This document shows positions 12,575 to 24,560 of a stretch of DNA of 64,000 nucleotides, in pieces; positions within the stretch are counted from its first letter, which is position 1; each line of letters begins with the position of its first letter. A program made the position numbers and the translations under genes. The DNA comes from Nageia nagi (Eukaryota; Pinophyta). The stretch is from the NCBI GenBank assembly GCA_050084985.1, contig JBITNC010000001.1:64914001-64978000 (forward strand). The letters run 5' to 3'. Under the pieces are notes generated by a model. The model was not told the DNA's origin. It was given only the letters and a program-made list of their open reading frames with translations, and did not search any database.

Positions 12575-13390
12575 TTCTTTGGATATATTCTATTCATATT
12601 ATAAGGTAAAAATATCTTGAGGTATAAATCTTCTCCTCACTCTTATATTTTGTAAGTTATATTTTGCAATTTGTTTGCTAAAAGTTAGCTCTTTTAAGCT
12701 TTTATTGTTTCTTACATAAGCTATTTTTTTATTAAAATTAACCTTTAAGATTATATATGTGTTTAAATAGCTTCTTGTTTTAATAATACCTTACAAATTA
12801 AGAAGGATGTTAATGATTCTTATACATTCTTTTGGGTACTAACATTCTTTTTTTTTTTGTAAGAAATTAACCTTTTTTTAAGAGGTTAGTATACAATTTT
12901 AAGTATTGTTATATATGTTAGTTTCTAACATTATTTGCTATAATGATTATTTTGTAAATTTTAGCACTTATTTTTTACAAGTTGTAAATTTTCTAAGTTA
13001 CTTTACAATATATCTAATTTTTCATATATAACAATATGTTAATTTATTTTGTGAGAAGTTGCAATTCTTTTTTACAATTTAACCTTTTCCAAAATTTGTT
13101 ATCTATGACTATCTAGTACTGTTATTCTCTTGTGAAAAATATGATAATATATTTTTCAAGCAAGAAGGCTTTGTAAAAATAATTGTACACTTGTTTTTAC
13201 AAATTTACAAGAATATACATGATAAATTATTATTATTTCTAGTATAATTTTTTGTTAATATTAACACTAATATAAACAATAATTTATTATTATTTATTTA
13301 TTCAAACATATCTAAATAAACTAAATTTATTTTAAATAATTTTATTAAACATATATTTTTTATATTACAAAAAAGCCAAAAAAAACCTTT
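12575..13390 (+). other. Leader of the nested element
   Basis: Very AT-rich leader with T runs and no open frame of note. Confidence 0.5.
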
Positions 13391-13815
13391 TTGGGGGGAG
13401 CAACGATGGAAGGAGGCCATATTCACCCTAGGGAGGTGTGACACCCTAAGGGATTATCACCTACCTGTAGTGGGCGACACAACATACCAAGGGTTTCCAC
13501 CCCCCATGGGAGGCTCGGTACCCAAGGGGCTACCAAACATCCCACATGGGTGATGCAACATTTAAGTGCCTGCTACCTTCCCACAAGGGGTACAAAACCT
13601 AAGGGGTTGTTACCTACCCATAAAGGAGCACAATACCTAAGGGAAACTAGCCTTCTAATGTGGGGGCATGATACCTAAGCCCCACTAACCTCCCAACATG
13701 GGGGCATGGGATGTAAAGGGCCACCAACCACCCACCAAAGGGGACATAATACCCATAAGGTTGTCATCTGCCCCTCTATGTGGAGTGACACCCTCTTGGG
13801 CTTCCACCAACAAAA
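13391..13815. repeat. GC-rich minisatellite, about 40-bp unit
   Basis: About ten degenerate units of roughly 37-42 bases, each containing a CTACC word, a CCCACATGGGGG-like near-palindrome and a tail like ATACCTAAGGGG. The block is strikingly GC-richer than the surrounding AT-rich leader. A short open frame through it (13706-13969) is a by-product of the repeat. Confidence 0.8.
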
Positions 13816-15930
13816 TCCTCTCCTTCTTTGTTGCTTAGCAACTCCTCCTCCTCCTACCTCTAGGAATTATTTTTTCCACTTGCACCACAACATTTGTTTT
13901 CCCTCCTCCTCTCTTGTAGATGTTTGGGTTGGTCATTTTTTTTTCAAGAGGAAACTTGAGGTTATTTAAATCATGTTTGATCTTGGGTTGGATTGTGGTT
14001 TGGATTTGAACATATTTAATTTTTTAATACCTCATTTCACTTGCTTTGTTAGCCTTCTATATGTTACCTATTATTTAATCTTTTTTTGGTCTGCATTTTC
14101 TCCACATGATTAATGCACTTGGTGAAATAGTGCCATTTTATAATAATTATTTCTAGAGAGTGGATGGATGGTGGATGAGTGATAAATGCTTTCTATTAGT
14201 TTAGTGAGGAGTATACCTTCTTTATTATATTATTTCACTCCTAATTTTTTATTATTATTCCTTACAAAATCAATGATATATTAGCAATGAAATTTATTCC
14301 TACCCAATAATGTTTATAATTTTTGAGGAGTTATTTGAAAAAAAAAACTTAAGAGGAAAAAGAGCAATATTTATGTATGGATAAATATTTCTTGGGTGTT
14401 ATTATTTAAAAAAATTGAAAATGGACTATTTAATATTTTTTTGGTGTGTTATTATTTTAAATATGTTTTTGAAAGAAGAATATTTATGGATAAATATTTT
14501 TTGGGTGTTAGGAAAATTGTTCCTACATTATTTTTTAAATTTTTAAATTGAAGGGGAGCACAAATCTTTTTTTTTTTGATATTTATGGATGTTATTTGTG
14601 GGTGTTATTATTTTAAAAATAATAAAAATTGTTCCCACATTATGTTTCACTAAATGGGCAATTAGTTTTTAAAAATAAAGGGGGAGATATTTATGGAGAG
14701 GCAAAGCAATAATTAATTTTTTTTTAGCAATATTAAGTAAACTTTATTGCACATATTTATTAATTTTTCAACAAAGAGAGATAAAGCAATAATTCTTTTT
14801 AGTGAGCAATATGAAGTAAAATTGATTGCATATATTGATAGAAATTTATTGCGGGTTCCACTTATTGTGGTCCATCGCTTTGTGCAGATTTCACTTGTTG
14901 TTGTTCATTGCCTATGTTAGTCATAAGACTTGAGGTCTAGCTCCTTAACAAAGTTAGACTTTAAGCTAAAAGTAAAAACATATTTATATACGTCCCTTAC
15001 CTTATGTCTAGTGTATGTGGGATTTTTTTTTCCATATGACTATTCATTCAAATAGTAAAAACCAAAACACTTTTTATGAGGACCTCTTCTTTTTGAAGTG
15101 CAAGATTGATACCTTCTTTTTAAACACGTATTACTTAAAAAAAAAATACATCTTTTTTGTTGTTTCCAAATATCTATGGTTATAGATAAAATAAATATTA
15201 TGAGAGTTATTGTATTTAAAGGATGTTACTAATTTTTTATAGCAATTATATGGGTATTAAGTATTATTTTACCCTAATCCTTTAAATAAATTATGTTGAT
15301 AACACCAAAGTTAATTACTCTAAGCCTTAATTTATGCATCTCAGTATCATACTTTGGGTATGTGATGTTGGGTTTTATTTATTTTATACTTGGTAAAAGT
15401 ATAATTATGTTTTTCAAAAATAAAATTTAATATTTGCCACCTTGATCCTTCCATCGTAGGAAGTTTATATCCTTGTTTAAGGTTAATTCCATATTGTTGA
15501 TAAGTTCATTATTTTGTTACTATGACCACATGCATGTTGATAGATATTCTTTATCTAGGAAACAATATTACCTTTCATGCAATAGTATTGTTGATAATAG
15601 ATATTTGTTAACATGTTTATCAATAGATGGCCATTTCACTTTTAGTGACTTGATGGACTTATGGTTACTATTATGTAGTATAAGGCTTGACTAGTGGCAT
15701 AGTTAAGTTCACATTTTGTGGCTTGTGGCATACAATTTATAATTCTTGACTTAATGACGTTATTAGTTTATAACTTGGTTAATGATAACATAATATAACA
15801 TGTCATGATAGTCTTCTCTTTTTTAGAAGAATATCTAGACTTCATAACCTTATCTATATGGCACATGTTCATTGAATGATGAGATATTTTTTGCACTATT
15901 ATTATATTTGTAATTAATCTATGTAGACTT
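13816..15930 (+). other. Non-coding interior of the nested element
   Basis: No domains recognised. From 14150 to 14800 there are several loosely repeated stretches with AATATTTATGGATAAATATTT and GGGTGTTATTATTT, suggesting an eroded tandem structure. Confidence 0.5.
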
Positions 15931-15934
15931 ATTT

Positions 15935-16145
15935 GGTGACGTAAGTACCACTTGCATTAATGATGCTTAGACATATTTTGCATCATTGATTTCTTTTTTG
16001 TATAAATATATAGTGACCTTATTACCTACATTAATGATACTTAGACATGTTTCATATCATCAATTTATTTTATGTATAAATATATGGTGATCTTACCTCT
16101 TGCATTAATAATGCTTAGACATGTGTGGTGTGATTACGCATCCTA
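15935..16145. repeat. Tandem repeat, about 74-bp unit, three copies
   Basis: The word CTTAGACAT recurs at about 15966, 16040 and 16113. Each unit also has GCATTAATGATGC before it and GTATAAATATAT after it (the last copy lacks the tail). Confidence 0.75.
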
Positions 16146-16299
16146 TTCTTAGAAACATGTTGATATAGCTTATGATGAAGATTTTATTTTTGTAACAAAT
16201 CTATGGTGGCCTTGCCACCAACCTTAATTGAGTTTACTATTCCACACATACTTTCTTCTTTCAAATGACTATAAATAGAGATTGTCATTCAAATATAAA

Positions 16300-16870
16300 G
16301 GTATGAATTAACCATAGTAGGTAGAGATCCAACATGTATTAATTATGAAGAATATCTAGCATGTATTGGTTATGAAGAGGATTATGTTCTCGCTAATCCT
16401 CCACTCAATGTTCCACCCAATGTTCTGCTAAATGTTCCACCTAATTCTTTGCCTAATCCTTTGATCCATGCTCCTCCTAATCCTCTAATCCATGGTCAAC
16501 TTAATACTCCATGCTACCTTTAGACTAATGCTTTGGTTCATGTTACTCTAACTAACACTGGGTAAGGATCCTCATATGGAGTTATGGCCAATCCCTCTTC
16601 ATTGAAGCATGAAATTTAGTATTTACACTAGCAATTATATGCTACCAACCACCAATGTGATATGTTTAAATAAAAAAGAGTAGTGTGTAAACAAACCTTT
16701 GACTTTCTCATGGAAGAGTGAAATAATCTACAAATTGAGAATAACATGTTCATTGAGAATTATTCTATAATTTGTGAGGAGTTAAAATCTCTCAAGATAA
16801 ATGCTTTGCCTTCTAAAAATCCTAAAGTCATTCACATTATACTATGTTAAGTATTATCTACTAGTTACTA
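16300..16870 (+). pseudogene. Possible gag-like remnant with Pro/Asn-rich repeats
   Basis: A plus-strand reading near 16380-16500 gives a run of NPPLNVPPNVLLNVPPN type, produced by short CCTAATCCT-like repeats. Near 16730-16850 a second piece (NNLQIENNMFIENYSIICEE) looks like a helical segment. Order after the leader and before the 3' LTR would fit a degenerate gag, but no diagnostic gag or zinc-knuckle motif is visible. Low-confidence reading of what may simply be repeats. Confidence 0.3.
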
Positions 16871-17451
16871 TCAGTTACGAGCAAAAGAATGTTTTAAGCA
16901 ACATATCATTGCTTTCTACTATATAAATAAAAGTATTTATAACAAAATCATGCTTACTTAGTGTTGTCTATATAAACACCAAATCCTTTTTATGATTTAG
17001 TGTGAAAGGAAGTATATTACGATTATAATAGCATTTATAATAAATATTTATAATGCTTAGTTATAAATGCTTCATACTACTATGATAAGCATTCAAAACC
17101 TTCATCTTGTTCATGAAGGTAACCTTGCAGGAAAGATATATCTACATATATAAGTTCCAGTTCATCTTTATTAACATTTAAATAAATGATTTAAATTGAT
17201 TTATAGTAATATTATGGATTAATAAATCAATTATTAAGTCTTCTACATTCTTTACAAAAACTTAAATAATGGTGCAAATTGGCAATATATAAAAACCTTG
17301 TGTAAATACAACTTGATGAATTGTTTTTTCATTTTACAAAGTTATGTTTCTTCTCTGTTAAGAAGTTTTATCCATGTTTATGGATGTTTGAAAAGATAAT
17401 ATAAAAAAAATTATTCCTATTTATGTTCTTTGCTAAAGAGTTCTTGTAAAT

Positions 17452-17745
17452 AGAGTTGTTAAAAAGATACAACCTTCTCCATAATTTCCAAGTCATGGAG
17501 TAGTTAAAAAGGTTTAACCTTCTCCATAATTGTTAACTATTAGAGTAGTTAAAAAAGGTTTGACCTTCTTCATGAATTTTGAATATTAGAGTGGTTAAAA
17601 AGGTTTGACCTTATCTATGATTGTTAAATGTTGAAATGGTTCAAAAGGTTTTACCTTCTCTGAAATTGGTAAATGTTGGAGTGGTTCAAAAGGTCGACCT
17701 TCTCTAAAATTGGTAAATGTTGGAGTGCTTCAAACGGTTCTTCCT
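17452..17745. repeat. Tandem repeat, 45-bp unit, about seven copies
   Basis: Units follow the pattern AGTGGTTAAAAAGGTTT, GACCTTCTCC, ATAATTGTTAAATGTTGG, with one unit about every 44-46 bases. Later copies change TTAAAAAGG to TTCAAAAGG. The unit length is close to a multiple of three but stops appear, so it is not an obvious protein repeat. Confidence 0.85.
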
Positions 17746-19089
17746 TATACACATTGAAATATTTTCCTTTGATGGAAAATTAAATCCATATTAAAAGGAT
17801 TAATGCTACCTTATTCCATTATATACATTTTAACTAGTAGCATAGTTAAGATAATATTTTTTATGATTAATGACTTGGGCATCTTGACTAGGAGGGATAG
17901 TCAAGTTGGCATTTTCATTATCCAAGTTATATTATTATTGTTGGAGACCTTAACCCTCAAATTCAACATGTTTATAAATGGATAAAAATATATGCATCTT
18001 AAGATGGCATTTGGTTCTTGCAAACTATATATCTTGATTACTGGAATGGTTCAAATAACACTTATTGTTATACCTCATGACTAGTGGATTGATCAAGTTG
18101 GTAGTTATGTTATGAACTTATTTTCCTATTACCTTAATGATCATAATTTTTTTCCTTAATTTGTTGATGATAAGCACAACATATGTACTACTTTCCTTCA
18201 TATATTTTATGCAAAATATTGGCTTCTTACGTACAAGTGTGAGGTAACCACCTATTTTAATGGTACCATTTTAATGGAGAGAAGAGTGATGAATGTATGA
18301 AGAACTAACTTTGGAATGTAATTGATATTTCCCATCAACATTTATTGGTACTAATCCCTATGTTTCCAAATATGGTTACTCTTAACACTTATGCTATTAT
18401 TTCATTACATTAAGGTAAGCATGTTCTATAATCTGTTGTTGGCTTCCTCATTCTAATGAAGTTTATCTCAAGGGGGATTATTATTACTATATATTATGTC
18501 AAATTCATATGAAAGCATATATGAACCTATTAAATTACTTAGGATGGTAAAATTGACCTCAAGGCCTATATTATATATAAACTTATATAATTGATTAAAA
18601 TGGTAAATTTGACCTTAAAAGGGAGTAGAGTATGAATGAATACTTCATCTTTAAATATTTAAAATACCTTTTATATTATTGGCAATATGGATCATTTTCA
18701 TTTAACTATATACTTGTTTGGCATTTTTCATTCATCTTTAAATCTTTAAAATAACTTTATATTTATTGATGATATCGATAATTTTTAGTATTTCTCTTGA
18801 CTTATAGTGCATATAATTGATCTTGTTATGAGCTTCTTGTAGCTTGTAGGTTTCTTCTAAAGATTGCAGGTCACTTATGTTAGGTATGCAAGCTTATGGA
18901 GGCTCATAATTCAACATGTTTTTGAATGAATACTACTTGTATATTAAACCTTATGGTTGATAAATTTGTATTATAAACCATTTGTTTAATGGTGAAGTAG
19001 TTGAGCCTTGTATAACCATCTCAATTATATGTTCTCAAGTTCTCATCTCCAATTGTATTTTCTTTGAAGGAGCTTCCCAATATTACATT
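17746..19089 (+). other. Non-coding 3' interior of the nested element
   Basis: No domain recognised. Pairs of phrases such as ATAGTCAAGTTGGCA and GATCAAGTTGGTAG hint at further eroded repeats. Confidence 0.45.
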
Positions 19090-19098
19090 AAGGGGGAG
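19090..19098 (+). other. Polypurine tract of the nested element
   Basis: AAGGGGGAG stands immediately before the LTR start at 19099 and confirms plus-strand orientation. Confidence 0.88.
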
Positions 19099-19591
19099 TT
19101 TTAGAATATATAATGCATTATTGTATAAGTTAGTCTTTATATGGTATCTAAGTATTAATAATCCTTTTATGTAATTTTTTATTTTATCACTAAATACCTA
19201 AAAGTGATAAAGTAGTAGAAGTCTTTAACTTCATCCTAGCATGACACTTGTCCATGCTAACCACATGTAAACCTGAGTTAAAAGGTGAGTTAAAGTGAGG
19301 TTATCACCTATAAATAAGGGGCATGGGCTTGTTGTAAAACACATTTTGGAGAAGCATGAAAATGCTAGTCTTATAGAGTTGTAGAAATTCTCTTATCTAA
19401 ATTGTATAGGAGAATTCTTATAGAAGAATTCTTGAGAATTTGTAAAGAGAGTTAGAGTTCATGAGAAAATAAAAATTAGAGATGGTTCAAGTGGATGTAC
19501 TCCTTTGGGAGGAACCACTATATATGATTGTGTTATCTTGTGTGAATGATCTATGTGTTATTAAGATTAGTGGAAGATTTCATCCAAGGTG
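19099..19591 (+). repeat. 3' LTR of the nested element (3' end lost)
   Basis: It matches 12043-12560 but its first bases are TTTTAGAAT (G of the usual TG changed to T) and the match stops after CATCCAAGGTGAGG, before the region that ends the first LTR. A TATA-like CTATAAATAAGGGG lies near 19309. Confidence 0.85.
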
Positions 19592-20750
19592 AGGGTTAGC
19601 ATGATCATAGAAAGAATAAAAAAGGTCATAGGTGGCAAGATCAATCATATAAAGAATAAAAAATTCAACAACATCTTAATACACCATATGAAAATCATTA
19701 AAATCAAGAGGGTGAGCAAAAGGTAAAATGGAGAAGATTCCAACCATGTTGACTTGTTCAAATAGAGAAGAGGGAGAGGAACACTAAGACATCAATTAAG
19801 AGAGTTATTAAAACCTAGAAAATCATCATAATAAAAGGATGGTTCCTCATAGTCTCCCTCATATTGAATATTATTTATCTAGGTTGTGGCTATTATAATT
19901 TGAGGATATTTATATCTAAGGTCTCATTTATCATTGTCACCCTGAGTAGGTAGTTGCATGATATGTATCATTCCTTGGTCATACCTGCCTAAGCCATAGC
20001 CTTGTCATTTATACTTGGCAAAGTAGTGGAGAATGAGTTAAGGTCTCAAAAGGTAATCTATCTTACCTAAAAAAGATTACTTTTAGAACACTTTAAAAGT
20101 TTGATAGATGGGAAAATCAGGGCCTACATACACAAAACAAATTTGGTTATGGGATGGACTAAGAGGTACTAAATTACCAATGACCAAGAGAGACTCATGA
20201 GGATTCCTTGCATCATGCAAATACATTACATTAAACAAAATATAATCAATAGAATATTCCTTGATGCTCACATTTTTAAATTTTACATCCACTCCTGAGA
20301 TATGCTCATGATTCATGGATTCCTCTTTCCTTTGTTTTTTAGTGATAATTCTATCTCATATTTCTCTTTATTACCCTCCTCTTTTTTATATATTGAACTT
20401 GGTTCACTCATAAAGGACTTAGAATATATTTTTTATAGCTTGTTTTATTAAGCATTTTATCTAAGTGATCCTATCATGTCTTATAAGAGATTTATTATTA
20501 AAGTATAGGGGAAGGAACAACATGCTTATCTTCTTTAGGATCCTCATAGATGATTATTTCATAATTGAGTTATTACACATATATGGAGATTTTTCATTTT
20601 TAGTTAAAAATTATTTCATAATTGATTTATTTTTTATTTCTTGAACCTAATGAGATAATTTTGATATTTTAGGTTCATATTTAATAGTGGCACCAAGAGA
20701 TATTGAATCTTGGTTTATACGGATGATTTTAGGATAAATGTGACTGGAGG
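19592..20750 (-). other. Tat-type interior between the nested element and protease
   Basis: Host-element sequence resumes. A minus-strand open piece (20083-20316) ending GPDFPIYQTFKVF is probably part of the protease-RT linker, but I do not recognise a domain. Confidence 0.4.
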
Positions 20751-20759
20751 GAAAGATAT

Positions 20760-21310
20760 GTCCATGAAGTAACTCAGTTAGATTACAATGGCTAAGGTTC
20801 TTCATCCATCCATATACAATGCACCACTCTATGCTCTAGAAACTTAACATATCCATGCAATGTGTAAGGGATGTATTCTATTTCTTGATTCCATGTTCGA
20901 CCAAGCAAGAAGTTTTATGTTTTCTCTCCCTCCATAACTTGGAAGCATGAATTATTTGACTTGGAACCTACCACTATAGGTAACATAATGCTATCCAAGG
21001 TATTGTGCAATTGGTTATTGAAGGCTCATAAGATGAGTGTGAGTGCCTTTATATGGGACAAAGGGAGATTAAGATTGATCAATGCCACTAAAGATACTAC
21101 ATTGATGGATGATCCACCATCTACCAAGATCCTCTTAAAATATTTTTCATGCACATGGGAAATGATGTGTAATGGAGGATCCTTATACTTTAGATTGAAC
21201 ACATTTGGGATTTCATATTGGTAGAATGGTATGAATGGATCAACATTAGCTTGCACATCCCTAATGAAGTTGATAAAAGCATTTAGATTTGAGACATCCA
21301 AATCAATGGT
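20760..21310 (-). pseudogene. Aspartic protease of the Tat-type element
   Basis: Retropepsins cleave the gag-pol polyprotein. The minus strand at 21026-21301 has FKRILVDGGSSINVVSL, the catalytic D-x-G-S loop in the Tat form DGGSSINV, followed in another frame by DSIMLPIVVGSKS near 20950-21000, a downstream conserved strand of the same domain. The catalytic Asp is preserved but a frameshift separates the two halves. It lies between gag and RT as expected. Confidence 0.8.
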
Positions 21311-22290
21311 ATTTAAGATTTGATCTAAGGCCTTTCTATGCTAATGTGAATTTTGATTAATTCCCATGAGGAGAACTTAATAGGAGTTAGCCTCAACTAT
21401 TATTCTAGATTTCTTTTCATTTTTTCTTGAATAACCCACTATACTAGAGGTACAAAAGGATGAATATGATTTAAAATATTAGGATCCTTCATCCTTCCAT
21501 CTTGAGTTTGGCCCTACTTGTTTACTTTTCCCTTATCCTTATACTAATGTTCCCTTGTTAGCACATTCACCATTCTCACAAATAAAAATTGCTTTTTCTT
21601 TTGCACCTATTATTGATGTGAACCATAATCATAAGGCATATTTTTCTATGGTAGAGACTAATTGTAGTGCCTTGTAGTCCCTACTTGATTTATATTTTTT
21701 TGGGATAATGAGTTTTGGTAGACTTGTAAATTTGCATTAGGAGTTGAAGATGTGCCATCAAGGATCAATTTACCAGTGTCAATGAGGCTTTATACAACCC
21801 TTCTCAAATATACACACTAATTAGTACTATGACTATAACCACTATGGAATTCACAAAACTCATCATCTTTGTACCATGGTTTTGAGGCCCATGATGGATC
21901 CCATTTAAATTATAGTAACCTTAACAATTTAGCATCATTGATTTTTATGAATATTTTGGATAAGGTTTCTCCCAATGGTGTATCCTTTCTTTACAACCTT
22001 GAAGACTACCCCTAGTCCTAATTCTAATATTGATTCTAAGTTTGATGTTGATTTTGATGTTAATTTTAATTATATGGCTAATTGAATAAACTCAACTAAT
22101 TTTGTTGTCTAGTTTGGAATTGAGGCTATGGTGGTTCTTGGAGAATTATTTGATTTATTTAAGGCTTACCTTCATTGTTAGCATCATTTTTATTGGATCC
22201 ATATCCCTCATTATTATTTTCTTTTTTGACCACTTTAATCTCTCCATTTTGAACCATCACTTCTTCTATGATCTTGGCTTGTGAAATATC
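21311..22290 (-). other. Gag-protease spacer of the Tat-type element
   Basis: No zinc knuckle or other domain could be recognised. Repeats of GATTCTAAGTTTGATGTTGATTT style at 22020-22080 are low-complexity. Confidence 0.4.
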
Positions 22291-22890
22291 ATCCTCAAAA
22301 ATCTTGAGTTGTTGAATTTGAAGAAGTGTAAACATTTATTTGTTGCAAATATTACTAAGTAATTATACCAATTCTTCCTTAGGTAATAAAAATATTATAT
22401 TTTTAATTAAATATCTCCATATAGCAACATAATTAGATAGATATTCCTAATCAAATTGACCTAAATTTGTAAGATATGTGATTGATGATCTCTTCTTGAT
22501 ATTGATGGAAAAGTGTACAAGAAAGAGATTAGCAAGTTTCTCAAAGGTATACAAATTATATTGAGGTAATTAATTATACCAATTCATTGCTTGACCCCCA
22601 AGTGTCATTGAAAAGGTTCTCAATAACAATCCATTATCATTGTTTATTTGGTAACATGCATACTTAAAGTGTTTCAAGTGTTCCTCAGGATCCTCTTTGA
22701 TTTTGAACTTGTCAATCTTGGGCATTTCAAATTTTCTTGGATATTACCTCATTGGAACCCAAGGATCATTGCAAATCTTCCCATAACTAATTTTATAAAA
22801 CCCTTGGTTATTGGATCTTTCCTTTAGCTCTTGTAATCTTTTCATGATTTTATCTTCATTGCTCATATTGGGTTTATTTAGCCCTTCATA
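22290..22890 (-). pseudogene. Gag of the Tat-type element
   Basis: Gag forms the virus-like particle. The minus strand shows a retrotransposon-gag domain: FEMPKIDKFKIKEDPEEHLK near 22690-22740, then YACYQINNDNGLLLRTFSMT and LGGQAMNWYN near 22570-22670, then FEKLANLFLVHFS near 22520 and RSSITYLTNLGQ near 22460. A coiled region EDKIMKRLQELKERSNNQ precedes it near 22810-22860. One stop breaks the domain between NWYN and LPQY. Frames are otherwise surprisingly collinear, which makes the family call firm. Confidence 0.85.
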
Positions 22891-24560
22891 AGGTGGATTT
22901 GGTCCATCATGGGGTGGATTTGGTCCATGATAGGAATGATTTTGACCACCACTTAGTCCTAAATTTGGTCCTTCATAGGATTGAAATTGATATATTGATT
23001 ATGGGTCATTGAATAAGCTTACTTTCATTTCAAATGAGTATGCATTAAGATTATAAAATTTACCTTGCTATCCCAAAGACTGCTTTTATGTATTTTGACC
23101 AAGATTTTGTTGCATATTTTGATCATAACTTTGTTATGGAACTTGAGATTGATAGTGCATATTCTATCTATAACTTTGGTATGCATTTTAGGCTAGATTT
23201 TGTATATGTGTCCCATAGGATTATTGTAAACCTTATAGAGGATCATGAGGATGACTTTGTTGTTGCATATTGACCTTTTAACATTGAATCATAAGATGTT
23301 GCATTTACTCCATGAGTTTTTACATTTCTTCCATAGGATACAGAGCAAAAGAACCTTAAGGATTACCTAGGGTTGGGTTTTGGTTAGCTTGTGATACGCT
23401 TTGGTTTGGTATGTAATTTTGTGAAGCACTTTATAAATGAGAGGTGTTATGGGAAGAAACATTTTGGAAGTTGGTCATAATTTTGGTAATACAATTTTGA
23501 GTGTTTGGTTTGGAATGCACAAAATTTTAGCCAAGGTCTTCCCAATCACCAAAATTGACTTGGTTGAAAGTATCAAGACTAGGATTGGGTACTTTAGCAT
23601 TTAGATCTATCTTCCATGTTACTTGGTTGGGTGGACCTTATGGATTGAAAGTGGTATTATTTGGAAAACAAGGTGGGTTTTGGATGGCAATATTTGGAGA
23701 GAAATTTGGTTAGTTTGAACTTATCACCATTTTAAAAGGTGGAGGTGATCATTATTGTACAAAATTTTGGAAATTAAGCATTGAATTTTAAAATATTTAT
23801 TATACAACTCTTGGGGATTGTTGGGAAATATTTTGGTTATCATGGGATAACCTCTTATGAAATTGTTGTTGTTTCTTTTGTATATTTTGTTAGAAATTTT
23901 GTACATCAATATCTACATTTATATTTTACACAATAAATGGTTCTTTAGGCTGATATGGTACTTTAAAGACTAGTTTTTAGAAAGTAGGTAAGCTACATTC
24001 TTATGGAGGGAACCAACCTTGGCCAATATTTTTTGCTATAGGTGGATTTGGTGGTTTTAGTTGATCAAAAGTGGTAGATGGTTCAAGGTTGCTATTCCTC
24101 AATTTATCCAAATTCTCTTGGTACAAATTAGGTGTATATGTATTTTATTTATTAAATTTTGGTTGGCAAGAGACTTACTAGTAGCCCTTAGAGGCTCATG
24201 TGCATCCATCATTGCATAATTATAGTGATTAGACCAAACCAAAATATTCCTTGGTATATTTTGGCCTTATGGAGAAGAATGAGTTGTAGGGCTAAAGATA
24301 TTATGCCCTTGTTCTATCACTTTCACTTTTTTTGGTTCAATTGGAGTGAGCATATGAAAGGTTTGAAGAGCATGGTTGAATCCGATGGATTCATTATCAA
24401 AACTAGGCACATTCTCTTATTTTATCACATTAGGATCATTCTTTTTTTGAGACCTTATCTCAGCCATCCCAATGGTGCAATTTTCATCCCACTAAATTGG
24501 ATCCATGGAGGAATCAAAATCCATTTACAGGGCTACAAATATAAACTTTAAAATACGATA
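22890..24560 (-). pseudogene. Gln/Asn/Pro-rich N-terminal gag or ORF1 region
   Basis: Upstream of the gag domain the minus strand reads repeatedly PNPPHDGPNPPYEG and NQ-rich phrases, reflecting repeats such as GGTCCATCATGGGGTGGATTT on the plus strand (22880-22980) and TTTTGGTCA-like words through 23100-24000. Such disordered segments are common at the start of Tat gag proteins. No domain is recognised and stops are frequent. Confidence 0.5.

Larger units (their letters stand above)
12043..19591 (+). mobile_element. Nested non-coding LTR retrotransposon (LARD-like)
   Basis: Two direct LTRs (12043-12560 and 19099-19591) flank about 6.5 kb. A perfect initiator-Met primer-binding site TGGTATCAGAGC follows the first LTR and a polypurine tract AAGGGGGAG precedes the second, so the element is plus-strand, opposite to its host. 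I saw no RT, RNase H, integrase or protease words in the interior; it holds four tandem-repeat arrays and at most a trace of a gag-like frame near 16.4-16.9 kb. That is the structure of a large retrotransposon derivative that would need enzymes from another element. The second LTR lacks about 35 terminal bases and no target duplication could be confirmed, so the right edge is probably deleted. Confidence 0.85.

Noticed and set aside
13706-13969. 87-codon plus-strand frame
   Set aside because: Produced by the GC-rich minisatellite and the T-rich sequence after it; no domain.
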